The notes: a model not told the origin generated them from the letters alone. A stretch of DNA of 64,000 nt from Ziziphus jujuba (GCF_031755915.1 NC_083379.1:22816001-22880000); one strand, 5' to 3'; positions 33,411-46,100 are shown, counted from the first letter of the stretch. A program made the numbers and translations.

Positions 33411-33464
33411 CTCACCTCCTTCTTATTCTTCATTTCTTCCTTCTTCTTCCATTGTTTTGATAAA

Positions 33465-33721
33465 ATTGTGAGTATTAAACGGTGAGTTTTGTATTTTACA
33501 TTTTTAACTAATTTTCCGCAACTTTTTTTTTGAAATTACATGAAAATATAAAAAAAAAAAATCATTTTATTTGGCACGTGAGTACCACGTGAATAAATTG
33601 AAAAAAAAAAGAAGTTAGCATTTAACGTTTGGTTAATAGAGGGTATCAAATGTTAAAAAATTTTTTACAGACCCCAAAATGAAAAATGTGAAAGTAGAAG
33701 GTACTAAACTACATTTTGCCC
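33465..33721 (-). repeat. MULE right terminal inverted repeat
   Basis: Reverse complement of 20248-20500 with moderate divergence and small indels. Confidence 0.85.
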
Positions 33722-34335
33722 AAAAAATATCATCTATGATTGTTATATTTTATCTATATGTTTTTTCTTAATTAATTATTCTTTGTTGTATACGTATGTA
33801 ATTGGATTTATTAAAATCAAATAATTACTAAATAACAAACCCAATAAATATAAAAATTCAATAATAGAAGAACTACCAAAATATTGGCTAAATTTATTTA
33901 CTAAATGAAGCACCAATGACGTGTTAATATTTAATAAATTTATATATATATATATATATATATATGAATAGAAATTCATTACCTATATTTTTATTATATA
34001 AGAGAAAGGCTGCATTGATAAGGTCCTTACCGTGTATAACTTAAAAAAGAGTATTTTTAGGCTATAAATTAAATAAATGGTTGACATTTTTAAAAAATTA
34101 TTATTTTTTAAAATATCAAAAAACAATGAAAATCATTGCCTATTCATAAATAAATAAATAAATAAAATAAAAATTATAAAAAAAATCCATGGCCAATGCA
34201 ACTTAAGTTTTCTCTAAAAAATTTTCACTTCTCACATTGCATTTTTTCCCTTCCAATTTGAAATTGGGTTATCTACGATTAGAGTTTGGGTTGTATCAAT
34301 TTCAAGTTGAATCTTCTCGTAGTTCAACCTAGTTA
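33722..34335. other. AT-rich non-coding DNA
   Basis: There is a TA tract at about 33941-33965 and no exon. Confidence 0.5.
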
Positions 34336-34340
34336 TCTTC

Positions 34341-34897
34341 TATTGGAAAAATAACATAGGGGCCGAAATATTTGGTAACATAAACATCATTCATAAATAA
34401 ATAACAAATAAATAAATATAATTAAATAAAGCATAGCTTGTAAATAATGGATTGATGCACATATAACGCGCTGTTCTTAGTGAAAATACGCCTCCTTTTG
34501 CACTAGCAATATTAATGCATTCCTCTCTATAAATACAATGTCCTCTAGGAGTTCAAAAGTGCAACAATAAAAATAATAAATTGATATTTTACAACATTAA
34601 AACTATTCGTACTATTGAGTAGGACTTATCTTCTAAGTTTAAAACCCATTCCTTCCATATAAAATATATTTAGAAAAGAAGCAACAAAAAATATGCAACT
34701 AAAATAAAATCGTTAATTGAAACCAACATTAGTATTTAGATTTATATGCTAGTCTACATGCTTCAAAAGTGCAATCTTACAAAGCAACTATTACCCAATT
34801 ATACAAAAATGGTTTGACTATAACTACAACTCTTAGTCAAAATCCATCTAACGCATAAAGAAAAAATAAACAATATAATTTTAAATAAATTCTAACA
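34341..34897 (-). repeat. 3' LTR of the non-autonomous element
   Basis: 557 bp. It lacks about 300 bp that the other LTR has at about 37640-37960, including the TATA region. Confidence 0.85.
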
Positions 34898-35932
34898 ATC
34901 CCTCATTTTACTTAAAATTATAAAAATATAAATTCATAATATAAATTTTCAAATAATATACTTTGAACATCTTTTACTATGTAATGGGTGGTGGTATCTT
35001 TTGGGTTCGAACCAACACTTAGTATTAATAAGTTTCCATCTGAAGAATCATAGTAACGAAGTCTTGAACTAGGATTTTTAAACCAGATTTTCACTTACAT
35101 TACACACAGTACAGGTAAATATTTGAGTTCTAATATGATATGCACTTTAACGATCATGTGCACATAAATCTATCATGAGTATTTCTAAGGACCAATCCAA
35201 TCTTTCATGGTAGCTATCACACTATGATACTCACGTAGATGAAACCTTCAAGGATAGCATGTGATTAACTCCCTAGATATAAATATGCTTGGTTTCATTC
35301 ATAGTTAAAAACTCTTCCTATAGCATCACAAATTTTAAGCCTTATCATTGTAGGAACAAAACCAGGAAAATAGTGCTTCGTAGTTAAACTCTAGTTTCGT
35401 TCTTACCCATTGAACCTCTTTTATGGGATTTCCAATCGCAAAGGTTAGATGTCCACTATGGAGACTATAATTATAGGCTTCGATCTATCCTTCTTGATAA
35501 TTTAAAAATATATATATCAATATGCCAATTGCATGACTCCATAAAGAATTCCAAATAAGTATAAGAGAAATCCACCAATAGTTATTTGATAGCGACTTGA
35601 GCTTCCAAATTAATAATATAATCTCTGAGCTTAAAAAAGTTATCAAGATATAAAGAAATCCCAAGAAATTCAATATTCTCGCTTGAGAAAGCTATCAATT
35701 AATCCAATGCTCTTCTTAATATAGATAATTCACATGCTCTTTTTGAGCAAGAATTAAATTGACTATGCTTTCTAATAGAGATATTTGCCAGCTTGAAAAT
35801 ACCAAAAAATATATTCATCATAGTAGTGAAAGAAGAATAACACGTGCCCATGATAATTTAATCTTTAATGAACATTAATGAAGATGATAGAACAACATCA
35901 TTTAATAGTGATAGAACCAAACTCCAAAAAAT

Positions 35933-35964
<32 letters not shown>

Positions 35965-37396
35965 TTTTGGAGGAATTGTATAGACAATGTCAATATATAT
36001 ATATATATCATCTCCTACAAAACATGAATTTAAAATTAGTGCATCAACATAAAATCTAAATGCAACTTAGGTAATAATAATTACCCCCACATTTAAAAAA
36101 ATGTCATTAAAGATATAATTATAGCTATAAAAAATAAACCATTGGACAATTTACTCATCACCAAAAAAATAAAAAAATAAAAAATATTAACAACATATAA
36201 TAACAATAATACTAATAATAACAACAATAATAAAAAAATAATATAGGATTAAAGGATCCATAAAACAATCTTTATATACTCAAAATCCCATTAAAACTAT
36301 ATCCAGCAATATCAGATTATAATGTCAAAAAATAATTTCAAGCTAGCTATTTTAAGATAGTAGACATATAAATATAGATAAATACAAGTGTATACTATTG
36401 ACATTAAAAGATTAAGGTCTCTAACTACAATAGAATACCATGTTACTACTATTAAAATCTATGCACAAGGACTATGCCAGCAACTACATAAGCTTTAACA
36501 ATATAGTTCAAAACATTACAGTCTATACATATTAACAATATGGAGCTAATTCAAATGTTACTAATAAACATTTTGAACATGATATCAGCAAAATAACAAA
36601 AGGAAGCAAAACTCCATATCTTAAACATTGGCACCAGCTAGTAACAAAAGATATTTGACTTATGACATCACCCGTATCTTCATATTTTTCTTTTTACCAG
36701 ATAGGAAGGAAAAGTCACCGGCTCATCAACCGTGAGAGCACTAAAAGACACTGTGATACAAATTTAAGATTAGGGGAAAACAATAATAATAAATAATAAA
36801 TTATAACAAATATTTTATTATTGTTTTATACAGAGATAGTTTTTTCTTTAATAATAAATGCATAGCAACATGGATATACATTTAAATATAGGACATGCAA
36901 ACATACATATATGATACTAATTAATATACCATTTATCCAAAACTAAATTGATTTTTTTTTTTCACTTACAATATGATATCAAAATAAATATTTTTTATCC
37001 TGAGATAAAGCAAATACATTTGCAGCATAGAAACTCATTCACCACATATTTGTATATATATACACATACATAGACAAGTGCCAAAAATTCAAGAATACAA
37101 CCATCAAACGAAAAACTTGCCAAATAAGCTGTTTAATTTCTTAAAAAATAATAACAATAATAAGCAAAAACAAGCAATCCAATAACAGAGTAAGAAAATT
37201 AAAATAATATTTAAAAGATATCACAATTTTAAAAAAACTTAAAGAAACTAAATAAAATTATAACTTTTTAAAAATTATTGATTTGTCTCAACATATATAA
37301 AATTATGAATAGAATCCAAACTTGTACATATATAAAGGCACCGAATATGAACATACATAAATAACATATATTTCAAAAATTTATCTTTCCTAAGAA
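34898..37396. other. Non-coding interior of the LTR element
   Basis: AT-rich, with TA tracts at about 35933-35957 and 35993-36010. No coding domain was recognised in six frames. Confidence 0.6.
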
Positions 37397-37812
37397 TGTT
37401 GAAAATATAATATAGAGGAAGAAATATTTGCTAATGTACATTCATAAATAAATAACAAATAAATCAACATAATTAAATAAAACATAGCTTGTAAATAATG
37501 GATCAAAACACACATAATGCACTATGCTTAGAGAAGATATATCCTTTTTTGTACTGAATATAGTGTTGCTCTCTAAAGATATAACGATTCTTTAAGAGTT
37601 CTAAAGTGCAGCAAAGTGTATACTCAAATAGACTTTCTATGAAGTTTTTAGTATCATTGTAATGCTCAAAATATATACTACAAATAATATAAATAAATAT
37701 TTAATATACACAAAATGATGATGACCACGATGATAATGATGATGATAAATTGAAAGAAAAAGTTTTGAGAATAAAAGCTTGTGTTGTGTTTTTCAAAATG
37801 TGAAGGAGCTCT

Positions 37813-37822
37813 TATTTATATA
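37813..37822 (-). promoter_or_regulatory. TATA box of the LTR promoter
   Basis: Minus strand TATATAAATA, preceded by GCTA and followed by GAGCTCC, within the LTR part absent from the other copy. Confidence 0.55.
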
Positions 37823-38229
37823 GCTGTAAAATATAGCCATTGTTTATTTGGCAAAATTTTATTAAAAAAAAAAGCTAAACAAAATTTGTAATTAAATTAA
37901 CGTTATAAAATAAGTAAATAGGTGCTAACAACTTGATTGAAACTTTAGTTGATATCTAACATGTTAAAATTATATATACTATTAAGTAGAACTTGTCTTC
38001 CAAATTAAAACCCACTCATTCTGTATAAAATATATTTAAAAAAATTTGTAAAAATGTGCAACTAAAATAAAATCATTAATTGAAACCAAAATCAATATTT
38101 AGATTTATATATGAATCTACGTACTAAAAAATGCAATCTAAGAAAGCAATTGTTATCCAATTAATAATAAAATAGTTTCACTACAGTTACATTCTTAGTT
38201 CCATCTATATTAATAAAATATAAATAAAG

Positions 38230-39010
38230 ATTAATTATACTAGACACTTTTGAAATTTTACTTAAATGCAACCAGAATATGTAATAATTCTAAATATCAA
38301 TTCTCTGACCCACCCATTTTTCTCCATCAAACACCATTCTCTCTCTCTTTCTCTCTCTTTGTATAAACACTTTCCCATTGGTATATCCCAACAATGCTGG
38401 ATCTCAACCTCACCGTCGCTTCCTTTGATTCCTTTTTTGATAAGATTCTCCATCTTTCCAATTCCCAAATGGAAAGCTCCGAAAGCTTCAACTCCTCGAA
38501 CGTCACCGTCGCCGATGACTCCTACTCGAACGCCGCCTATGATGCTGCCTTCGCTTACTCTTTCGGTATTCTCAAGCTGAACGACGTCGTCGGAGAAGGT
38601 ACGGTTGGCGCCAAAGCGCGGCAAGCTAGGGAAGAAGAAGACGATGCAGGTGAGGATGATAGCTGTAAATGGAAGACCATCTAGTGTTGGGTACCGTACA
38701 GTCTTTGGGAGGGTCTTTGTCGGGAGGGCAGTGGTTAGGCTTGTCGCGCTGTTGGGAAGCCAATTGCGATGGTCCGATGGACAAGAGGATCTTGCCCCAT
38801 CAGTAGCAGAACGTGAAGAAGAGTCGGCGAGGACCCAAGTCAAGAAGCTCGCAGTATTGTGAGGTTACGTTTTTCTAATTTTTGTTTTTTTTTTAAAATT
38901 TTTTTATGGAAGGGCTGCCAAATGATTATTATGCCCCTAATCTGTCAACTTTAACGTCGGTAACGGCAGACTGATTTTGAAAAAAATCTGTGCAGTATAA
39001 TTAACCCTAT
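38230..39010 (+). mobile_element. Short insertion with inverted termini carrying an AP2 exon
   Basis: It interrupts the LTR at 37397-39040. The two ends share a short inverted terminus, TTAATTATACT on the left and AGTATAATTAA on the right, after which inverted similarity is weak. GC content jumps inside. It looks like a small Pack-TYPE transposon, though retrotransposition or filler insertion is possible. The target duplication is not resolved. Confidence 0.5.
38394..38873 (+). pseudogene. AP2/TOE-type transcription factor, 5' exon fragment
   Basis: euAP2 proteins are floral and phase-change repressors. The fragment starts MLDLNLTVAS, the N-terminal EAR-type DLNL motif of the family. It continues through a Ser-rich stretch to AFAYSFGILKLN, the conserved 'FxFGILK' block. 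After a frame change come QWLGLS (about 38729) and then KKSRRGPKSRSSQY followed by xxVTF, the nuclear-localisation segment and first strand of the first AP2 domain. It stops there, at the point where R-G-V-T-F-Y-R-R should follow. A CT-rich leader (38338-38360) was carried along. A TAG lies in the Gln-rich spacer. The AP2 domains and the miR172 site are absent. Confidence 0.8.
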
Positions 39011-39040
39011 AAACAATATACTTTTAAATAAGTTCTAACA

Positions 39041-40032
39041 TCTTCTTCAACGTCGTGGTGTGGCCGATTGGGCATTGTTTTACTCGCGATTGATCATTCG
39101 TTGGACCTAGTTTTGGGGCAAGAAATTGGATCCGAGTTTCATTTTCTCATTGAACTTTCCTCACCGGATTTTTGGTCTTGTTCTTGCCCTGATATTTCAC
39201 CATTCATCTTCTCTAATCTACGATGTGGTTCAGCTTAAAGTTGGGGTGCTTTTCAAATTTAATTATGCTCCTAATTTAGCTTGTTTTGTGATCCATTTTG
39301 AAGCAGTGTCTTTGCTGATCGATAAAAAATAAAATTTAATTTTTATTTAGTTTTTGTTCTACGATTGCTCAGTCATTGTTGTTCCTCTATCGCTGGGTTG
39401 GGTGTCGTTGGGTTTCGCTCATCTTTTTGGTTTCCTTGTTAAATAGAAGTAATGATTTTTGATATTTTAAAAAATAAAAAGTACAAAAAGATCTCAGCCA
39501 TTCATTTAATCTAATTTAAGGGTTGAAAATAAGTACATGCCCACTTACGGTGAAGTTATAAAATTTATAACATCTTCATTCAAATCATTAAAATCTAAAT
39601 CAATTATATTTTAATATATGATTTGATAAATAAATAATATATATAACTCGGTATACATTATTTATAAAATACTAATATAATAGTACTTGATAAACATGTT
39701 AAAAAATATTTTAAATTTGTTAGAAATAAAATTATTCTATTTCCCATTTAAAATTGACATTACAAAATAAAATACAATAACGTTTGAAATGCTCTTAATC
39801 GTGGTTATACAAAATGAAAATAAAAAATAAAAAATTGAACCATGTGCAAGGCGGATAGTAAATAGTAAAAAGTAAAAAGTAGTACATATAAATAAGGGCG
39901 GTGTTGGTTGGTAGGCACAGCAAATCCGTAGTCGTTTGGGAAGGTGGCCTGTTGTTATCCCTGCAACCCTCAAATCTCAATGTGAGAGACGGAGAGTTTT
40001 TTAATTTTTTTTATTTGAAAAAAAAAAAAAAA
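39041..40032. promoter_or_regulatory. LOL2: Upstream region of the LOL2-like gene
   Basis: The first 380 bp are GC-richer than their surroundings but encode nothing recognised. The next 400 bp are AT-rich. At 39890-39990 a TATA-like ATATAAATAAG (39886-39896) and a leader ending in a 14-base A tract precede the start codon. Confidence 0.5.
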
Positions 40033-42187
40033 ATGGCAACAAACGATGTGGATGATGACGAAGGACCCCCGCCAGGTTATCAATCCATCCCTCCTCCACC
40101 CCCGGCGGCACCACAACCTCCTCCGCCGCAGCCTCAGCCTCAGCCGCAGCCGCAGCCTCAGCCGCTGCCACAGCCTCAGCCGCTGCCACAGCCTCAGCCG
40201 CAGCCGCTGCCGCCGCCACAGCTACAGCCACAGCCACAGCCGCTGCCACAGCTACAGCCACAGCCGCAGCCAACATTGCCAACCTTTACAGTAACACCAC
40301 CGCCAGTTTCCGGTCAGTCTCCTTTTGTAATGCCAAATCGCCCGGCTTCTGAGTTACCAACTGTCCTTTCAACATCTTTTATTTGTCGCTTATTTCATAT
40401 ATTAATAATTTATTTTATTTGTTTTTGGATGTTTGCTTGGAGTTGGACAAACTTTGTGATTGTCGATTACAGGGTTGGTAGCTGGTAATGAATCTGGGTA
40501 TTTCGATTGATGTCTTTTTTTTCAGAATATGCTCCCCTCTCCATTATTTTTTAGTGAATCATACCATTTCTTTTTCTTTTCTAATAGATTTTTAAGACTC
40601 TGATGGCGAAAAAGACTTCCCTTGTTCTTGAACTAAGAAAATTTAATGTTGGCGTGAAATAAAATAAAATATGCCTATGGAGTCATTAGATGAAAAAAAA
40701 AAAAAAAAAATCACTTTTTTCAAAATACAAAATTTGTTTGTACATATATATATGTATATATGTAAGTTAATATTTATATATTATTGGGGTTATGACCATG
40801 TTAGTTGAGTAAATTATTAATCATTTACACCATTAGACTGATAAGAGCTAGCTGTATAGCTATATTCATATTTTGCAGATTGCGAGGGTGTTCTTATTTC
40901 ATGAGCTATGTAATTCTGATGCAGAAATAGCTCAAATGGTTTGTGGTGCTTGCCGCCGCCTGCTTAAGTATCCCCGTGGGGCTAGGAATGTTCAGTGTTC
41001 ATGCTGTCAGACAGTCAATTTTGTGCTGGAAGGTTCATCTCTCTTTCTCCTCCATTTAGATTCTTAAAATTTTTCTCTACTTTCGGCTAAGATTCTGACT
41101 TGAGCTCTGTCAATTTTTTTTAAAAGCTGCTTGAGGTTTTAATTATACGTTGTTTTGCATTTATCGCTAAGTTTTATCCTGTAGCTTAATCGATTTTCCC
41201 CATAGGCATTGCAAAAAGCCAACCTTATATGTTTACTGTGTATCCACTAATTTTTATAAGTCATATTCAAATTTCTGTGCGTTATCTTCTGTAATTTTAC
41301 AATTTACAGTCCACAAGTTCAGTGGAAGACCTCAGGCACCATTGGATTTTAAGGCCAGCCATGAAGTCCAATTGTTAAGCAGGTTAAACGAGGATACATT
41401 GATGATTCGTAAACTTTTCTTCCCAAAAGATTGACTTTCCCTCAAGCACACCTCATAAATTTAGTTATCTGAACCTATAGTATTAGTTTGTATCTTATAA
41501 AAACACGTGATTCTATGCAGAGTATATGGTAATTATTTTCAAAATGGCAGGACATTTTAATCCGTTTCTGATGCCTTTTCTTTTTCCAGCTTATGAGATT
41601 GGGCAAGTGAAGTGTGGTAGCTGTGCAGTATTGCTGATGTACCAATATGGAGCATCATCAGTTAGATGTTCTTCATGTTGTTTTGTGACTGAAATAGGAG
41701 TAAGTGAAACATTTACTGCAAAAATTAGACGTGTTTGTGATTTGAGTATCATTAGTCAGTTGATTGTTTTTATTATTATGATTAGGACTCATTCATGATC
41801 ATCATGTGCTTGGTAGGTAGGAGATTTTGGTAAATGCTAACTTTGTTGATACACTATTTTGACAAATGTTCTTCTAAATCAGAACTGAGAAGGTGTTGGT
41901 TAAGTTTAGAAATCACCATTTCAAGAAATTACCGTATGGCTAGTAAATTTTGTCGACTGCCTGATAGTAAAATAATTTTCCTTTGTACAAATGAAATAAA
42001 TAAAAATAAAAAATAGAAGGGAAAATTTTGGGAACTGGATGCTTTATTATCACATATTGAAAACATATGATGTCTTATAGATGTGCTGAGTGCTTTTTTA
42101 ATTCTGTTCGTGTAGGCACACAACAGGCGCCCTCCATGGTCTGTACAACAGGGACAACCACCTCTTCATCCCATTTCTTTTCATTAG
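40033..42187 (+). CDS. LOL2: LSD1-like zinc-finger protein (LOL2-like), 4 exons
   Basis: LSD1/LOL proteins are plant zinc-finger regulators of programmed cell death and defence. Exons are 40033-40312, 40925-41032, 41590-41699 and 42116-42187, joining in phase to 189 residues. Residues 1-93 are acidic then Pro/Gln-rich (long PQPQ and PLPQ runs). Two zf-LSD1 modules follow: MVCGACRRLLKYPRGARNVQC with CxxC about 97-125, and VKCGSCAVLLMYQYGASSVRC with CSSC. The C-terminus NRRPPWSVQQG is conserved in the family. In the second exon the acceptor at 40924 is chosen because the earlier one (40878) leads to a stop. The family member with two modules and this tail is LOL2. The Pro/Gln tract is long and may vary in length. 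It converges on the ASY4-like gene 1 kb away. Confidence 0.9.
40100..40275. repeat. Pro/Gln-coding minisatellite-like tract
   Basis: Repeated CAGCCGCAGCCTCAGCCG-type words encode (PQ)n and PLPQ. Slippage-prone, it is much more GC-rich than its surroundings. Confidence 0.85.
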
Positions 42188-43179
42188 ACTACATGTTTTA
42201 GGTACATGATCCATGGATATTAGTCCTGTAACATTAACCATTTTAGTTTTCTTTATAATCCTCAACTATGCAAATCAGAGTGACAAAAGAAGAGTATTCT
42301 TAACACCAATTTACAGAAATAACGTCTCTGGACGTGGCTGTGCATACTAATGTACATAAAAGTTTATGCTTACAACCTAGTTAATTTTATGTTCTTTCAA
42401 ATATTTCTCATAATTAGGGATTGTTTATGATGTCTTATGTTGCCCTAAAGCCCTACATTTTGTAGGTTTTTAAGTTCATCTTTATGAAAGAAGATTTCAA
42501 CAATTCAATATGTGCCATCCTGGGCATTTCTATTCATGATCAAAGAAAATATTGACCTATCATCATTTTCTAGCCAAGCAACTCAAGTTAGGTTGATAAT
42601 GATTTGACGTCATCATTACGAAGATCTGGCTACCGTTTGCCAAAATTATAAAGCTTCAGCAAGGAACTCATGATTTAGTTTAATCTGGAGACCGTTCTGA
42701 TACAAGAACTAGAATAAACCCAGATAACGTAATGAAAGACAGAGACGGCTGCATATGCAAATAATAAATCCTACATATGCAATAATAAACCTAGGATTAA
42801 ACTGATGCAATACAAAGCCAAGGAACCATTAGTTGACTTTACTGAAACTGAAAATCTTAAGCAGTAACCAGGTAACTGGTTCACTACACCGTTGAAACGA
42901 AGGCAAAGAATCTTAAAACTATAAACTGTATTATATAATGGTTGGGTACGGAAGATGATAGTAGAGCCAACAATATATTTCGACAGAGATGAATTCTGGA
43001 ATGCGTGTAATACAGAACTCATCAATGGAAACATAAACTTCCAGATAATGGAACGCAATTTGAGTCTGGTCTGCTTTTTGAATGAAAAGCGAAAAGAAAC
43101 TGAAAGGAATACCTGATTTTAGTAAGGATGACAGTAGTTACAGTTAATGTTTTGCCCAGTTGCCTACTGGAACAAATCT
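42188..43179. other. Convergent intergenic region
   Basis: It holds the 3' untranslated ends of both genes. No exon is recognised. Confidence 0.6.
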
Positions 43180-46100
43180 TCAATCATCAGGCGGGAAGTC
43201 CTCATCCGAGGCATTATCTAGGAATGAACCTAGTGTTTTCCTCAGAATGCTGAAAGTCTTGTCTTCCTGAGCTCCGAATCAGAAATGTAATATAGAATTG
43301 TTTCAAGTGAGAAAAATAAAGAGAGCAAGCAACATCCTAATTCAGGGAACCTGATAATTATTCTACCTGTTGCTTCTTTTTCAAGGACTCCTCCATATAG
43401 GCAATTTTATCAGCACAAGCCCTCTCTTTTTCAGATATCATACTCCTCTCTCTCTTCCCTGAAATCAATCCATCAAAATAGTACTGTAATTATGTTTCTC
43501 CATATTAGAGCCTACTAGAAGATTCTAGTTACTTACTCATTTGTTCATATCGTATAAAGAGCCTTTCTTTTTCTTCTTCAAATTTGGAAATAGTATCTGC
43601 CAATCAAAATGAAAAATTACAACAAATCGGATTGAAATTAATCGTCAGAAGTAGCATTCCCTATCAGTATGATTTACACCAAAAACATATGATTGTGCAA
43701 AAGAGGAAAACAGATTTTCCCCTCACTTCACTGCATGACCTATAACCTTGGTTTTAAAATAACATGCCTAATTTTCCTTGGTGTTACAAAAAAATGAAAA
43801 GCAATTGAAGAGTAAGCATATTTATGACCATTACATAACAACAAGAATCAATTAAACGAACAAAAACTAAAAAGATCTGTTTTATAATGTAGAATTTTAA
43901 ACGAAGCTCCAGAAATAGTTAAACCAAATAATTTATAATTAATGCACAATTAAAACTAAAATGCTTGAAAAAGGTATACATGAAAAATATATGACATAAA
44001 TTATAAATGATCATCATACTAGTTATGATCTGAAAATAACATCCCGGAACTTGATTTGTCTTGAAGTTTAAATTAACATTATGCTAATATCATGATCCAT
44101 CTCCAAAGTCCAAATCATTCACCCAAATTTAGATTTTCCAATTTTCCAGGACCTTTCCAATATTTTGGATGATACTTCCTACGAGAGTAGGCTGAAAATC
44201 GACCAAATTAATCCTAACTTTCTAAGATATCTTAGAGACATTTCCCGTTTACTTCTTGGTCATGGACAACGAGTTTTTATTGCTGTCATAGAGCACTTGT
44301 ACTAGCAGATAGACGCTTATTCTCGTTCATAAATTCATAATGATGCTGATTTGTAAAAAAGAAGAAAGAAGAGCCTTGGTTTGACCGAGAAATTCGATGG
44401 GGTGATTAAGAAGGTGATGGCATGATAGATATGCATGTTGACTAGTCTACTTGCTTTTGTAGCGTGGTGTGATACAAGGAAAAAAGGCCGCTGTGGTCTA
44501 GTAGTGACTCTTGCGAGTATTGATGACATTGTTGGATATCCAGGATATGACCATAAGCAGTATCATAGATATGTCTATCGGAGGAGGAAATTTCCTCCAT
44601 ATTTTGGTTGTTGAGAATATTGGAAATCTAATAGAATGTGGGTGGAAAGTCGAGTGAATCTGATGAAAAAAAAGAAAAAAAAAAAAAAGGGGGTCAAAAA
44701 TTTGAAATATCAACTAGATGTCGTCTAGTGAAACAGTTTTAATAAAAATATGGTCAAAAAATATTCAACGAATGTTCTAAAATTATCACCAAAAATCAAC
44801 TTAAACAAAATTAACTTAATTATGATTAATAACTTGGAAACAAGCAACAAAAGCCCGATATAAACCTTCCTAGGAAAAAAATAAAGATAATTAAAGGTAA
44901 AAATCAATCTTCCTCAGGATTACGGTGGGCCATTTTACTAAAGTTTCTATTCTAGATCATAATGATGTAATTCAATTTAGTCTTACTAAAAACTACAAGT
45001 TGAAATCATCCATATTTCTGCTAGAGCTGGAACCTGTGAGGTAGAATACCTTTTAGAGCCTGCAGATGGGTGGCCTTGTCCTTGCAGAATTTCTGATAGA
45101 GTACTTGGAATTTGGCAGTCTCATCCTTCAAACATTTTTCACACTGCAGATCATTTGCAATAAACAAAGTTTGGGCTACATATAAATATGTGACTAAACC
45201 TAACAACTATTGGAAAACTCGAAATGGTTTTACTCATTTCTACAAACCTCTTTTGAGCTCTTCGAAAGTGCTTTAGCAAAAGTTTGCCTGACAAAAATGA
45301 AGCATCTAATTAGTATGCATTAATCATGAGCATGATCAAGGAAAATATAGAGATAACTGATAATTTACCTGTCCTTTTCGAACTTAGCCTTCACTTCATC
45401 GATCATAGATTTTATCTCACCAGTCACACTATAACCAGCACAGAGTTAATCATCATGAGAGTGAAAACATACAGTTTATACCCAAAAAAGGGAAACCAAA
45501 TCATTATTTTCATATATTTCTGCAAGTGCTGAGTATGCCTATGGCTGTTTAACCCATTCAAGGCATTGAATTGAATTAGTGATGACACTATTAGTGTTAT
45601 GCAAATCAAGAAGTGACTAACCGATTACTGGACAAAAAAACAATATTAAAATTCAAACCGATTGGAAAATTAGCGTAGCGTTTGTAGCAGTGTCTCAATC
45701 AATCAGCATTGCAGTCAAATCAGTAGCACACATGTTGAAGAAGAAGAACGCAAGGAATTTTTTTCACAACCAAACAAGAAATCATACTCGGAACTTCAAT
45801 CAAGCACAATTAATGCAAGAAATTTAAACATTTCAGAGCCGTCTGGACAATTGAGAACAAAAGTGAGATTGAAACGGATCTCTAACTATGATAACGAGAT
45901 CGAAGAACTTAACTGAATTTCTATTAAGCGAATCACTTTAGAAAAATACGCATAAAATTACAGATTCACAGCTTCTAACTTCACTAAGAATTATTTAATC
46001 AAAAAAAAAAAAAAAAAAGACGAAACAATCAGAATCACCTGGAAATAGTCTCTTCGTTCTTCTTTTGGCCGTCCTTGTTCGCTTTCTCTCTGATCATTTG

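Larger units (their letters stand above)
20248..33721 (+). mobile_element. Mutator-like element (MULE) with long TIRs, interrupted by a copia element
   Basis: The two ends are inverted copies of each other over about 255 bp. The outer ends read GGACAAAATATA (left) and, in reverse complement, GGGCAAAATGTA (right). Both continue through TCTACTTT, CATTTTGGGGTC and the palindromic core CTCACGTGCCAAATAAAA. Inside are a mudrA-type transposase remnant on the plus strand and a GRF zinc-finger remnant on the minus strand, a gene pair known from some plant MULEs. The copia insertion (24613-30707) accounts for 6.1 kb of the 13.5 kb. The expected 9-bp duplication is not clear: the flanks are AAAAAGAGA and AAAAAATAT. 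The copy is old and immobile. Confidence 0.85.
34341..39040 (-). mobile_element. Non-autonomous LTR retrotransposon (copia-like)
   Basis: Direct repeats at 34341-34897 and 37397-39040 have matching termini (TGTTGAA or TATTGGA ... TTCTAACA). They are flanked by the exact 5-bp duplication TCTTC (34336-34340 and 39041-39045). A minus-strand purine tract (AAAATGAGGGAT) abuts the left LTR, which sets the orientation. The 2.5 kb interior contains no recognisable gag or pol. The PBS position next to the right LTR does not show the usual tRNA-Met match. It is therefore a LARD/TRIM-like parasite or an eroded copy. Confidence 0.82.
37397..39040 (-). repeat. 5' LTR, split by the AP2-fragment insertion
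   Basis: It aligns with 34341-34897 from both sides. The final ~35 bases (AAACAATATACTTTTAAATA...) follow the insertion at about 39010. Confidence 0.82.

Noticed and set aside
38262..38843. Minus-strand frame of 193 codons
   Set aside because: Antisense of the AP2 fragment, which has recognisable motifs on the plus strand.
40001..40282. Minus-strand alanine-rich frame
   Set aside because: A shadow of the CAG/CCG-type Pro/Gln repeat of the LOL2-like gene.
41310..41383. Candidate extra exon in the second intron of the LOL2-like gene
   Set aside because: Splice-like borders exist, but its 74 bases shift the frame and give a stop in the next exon.
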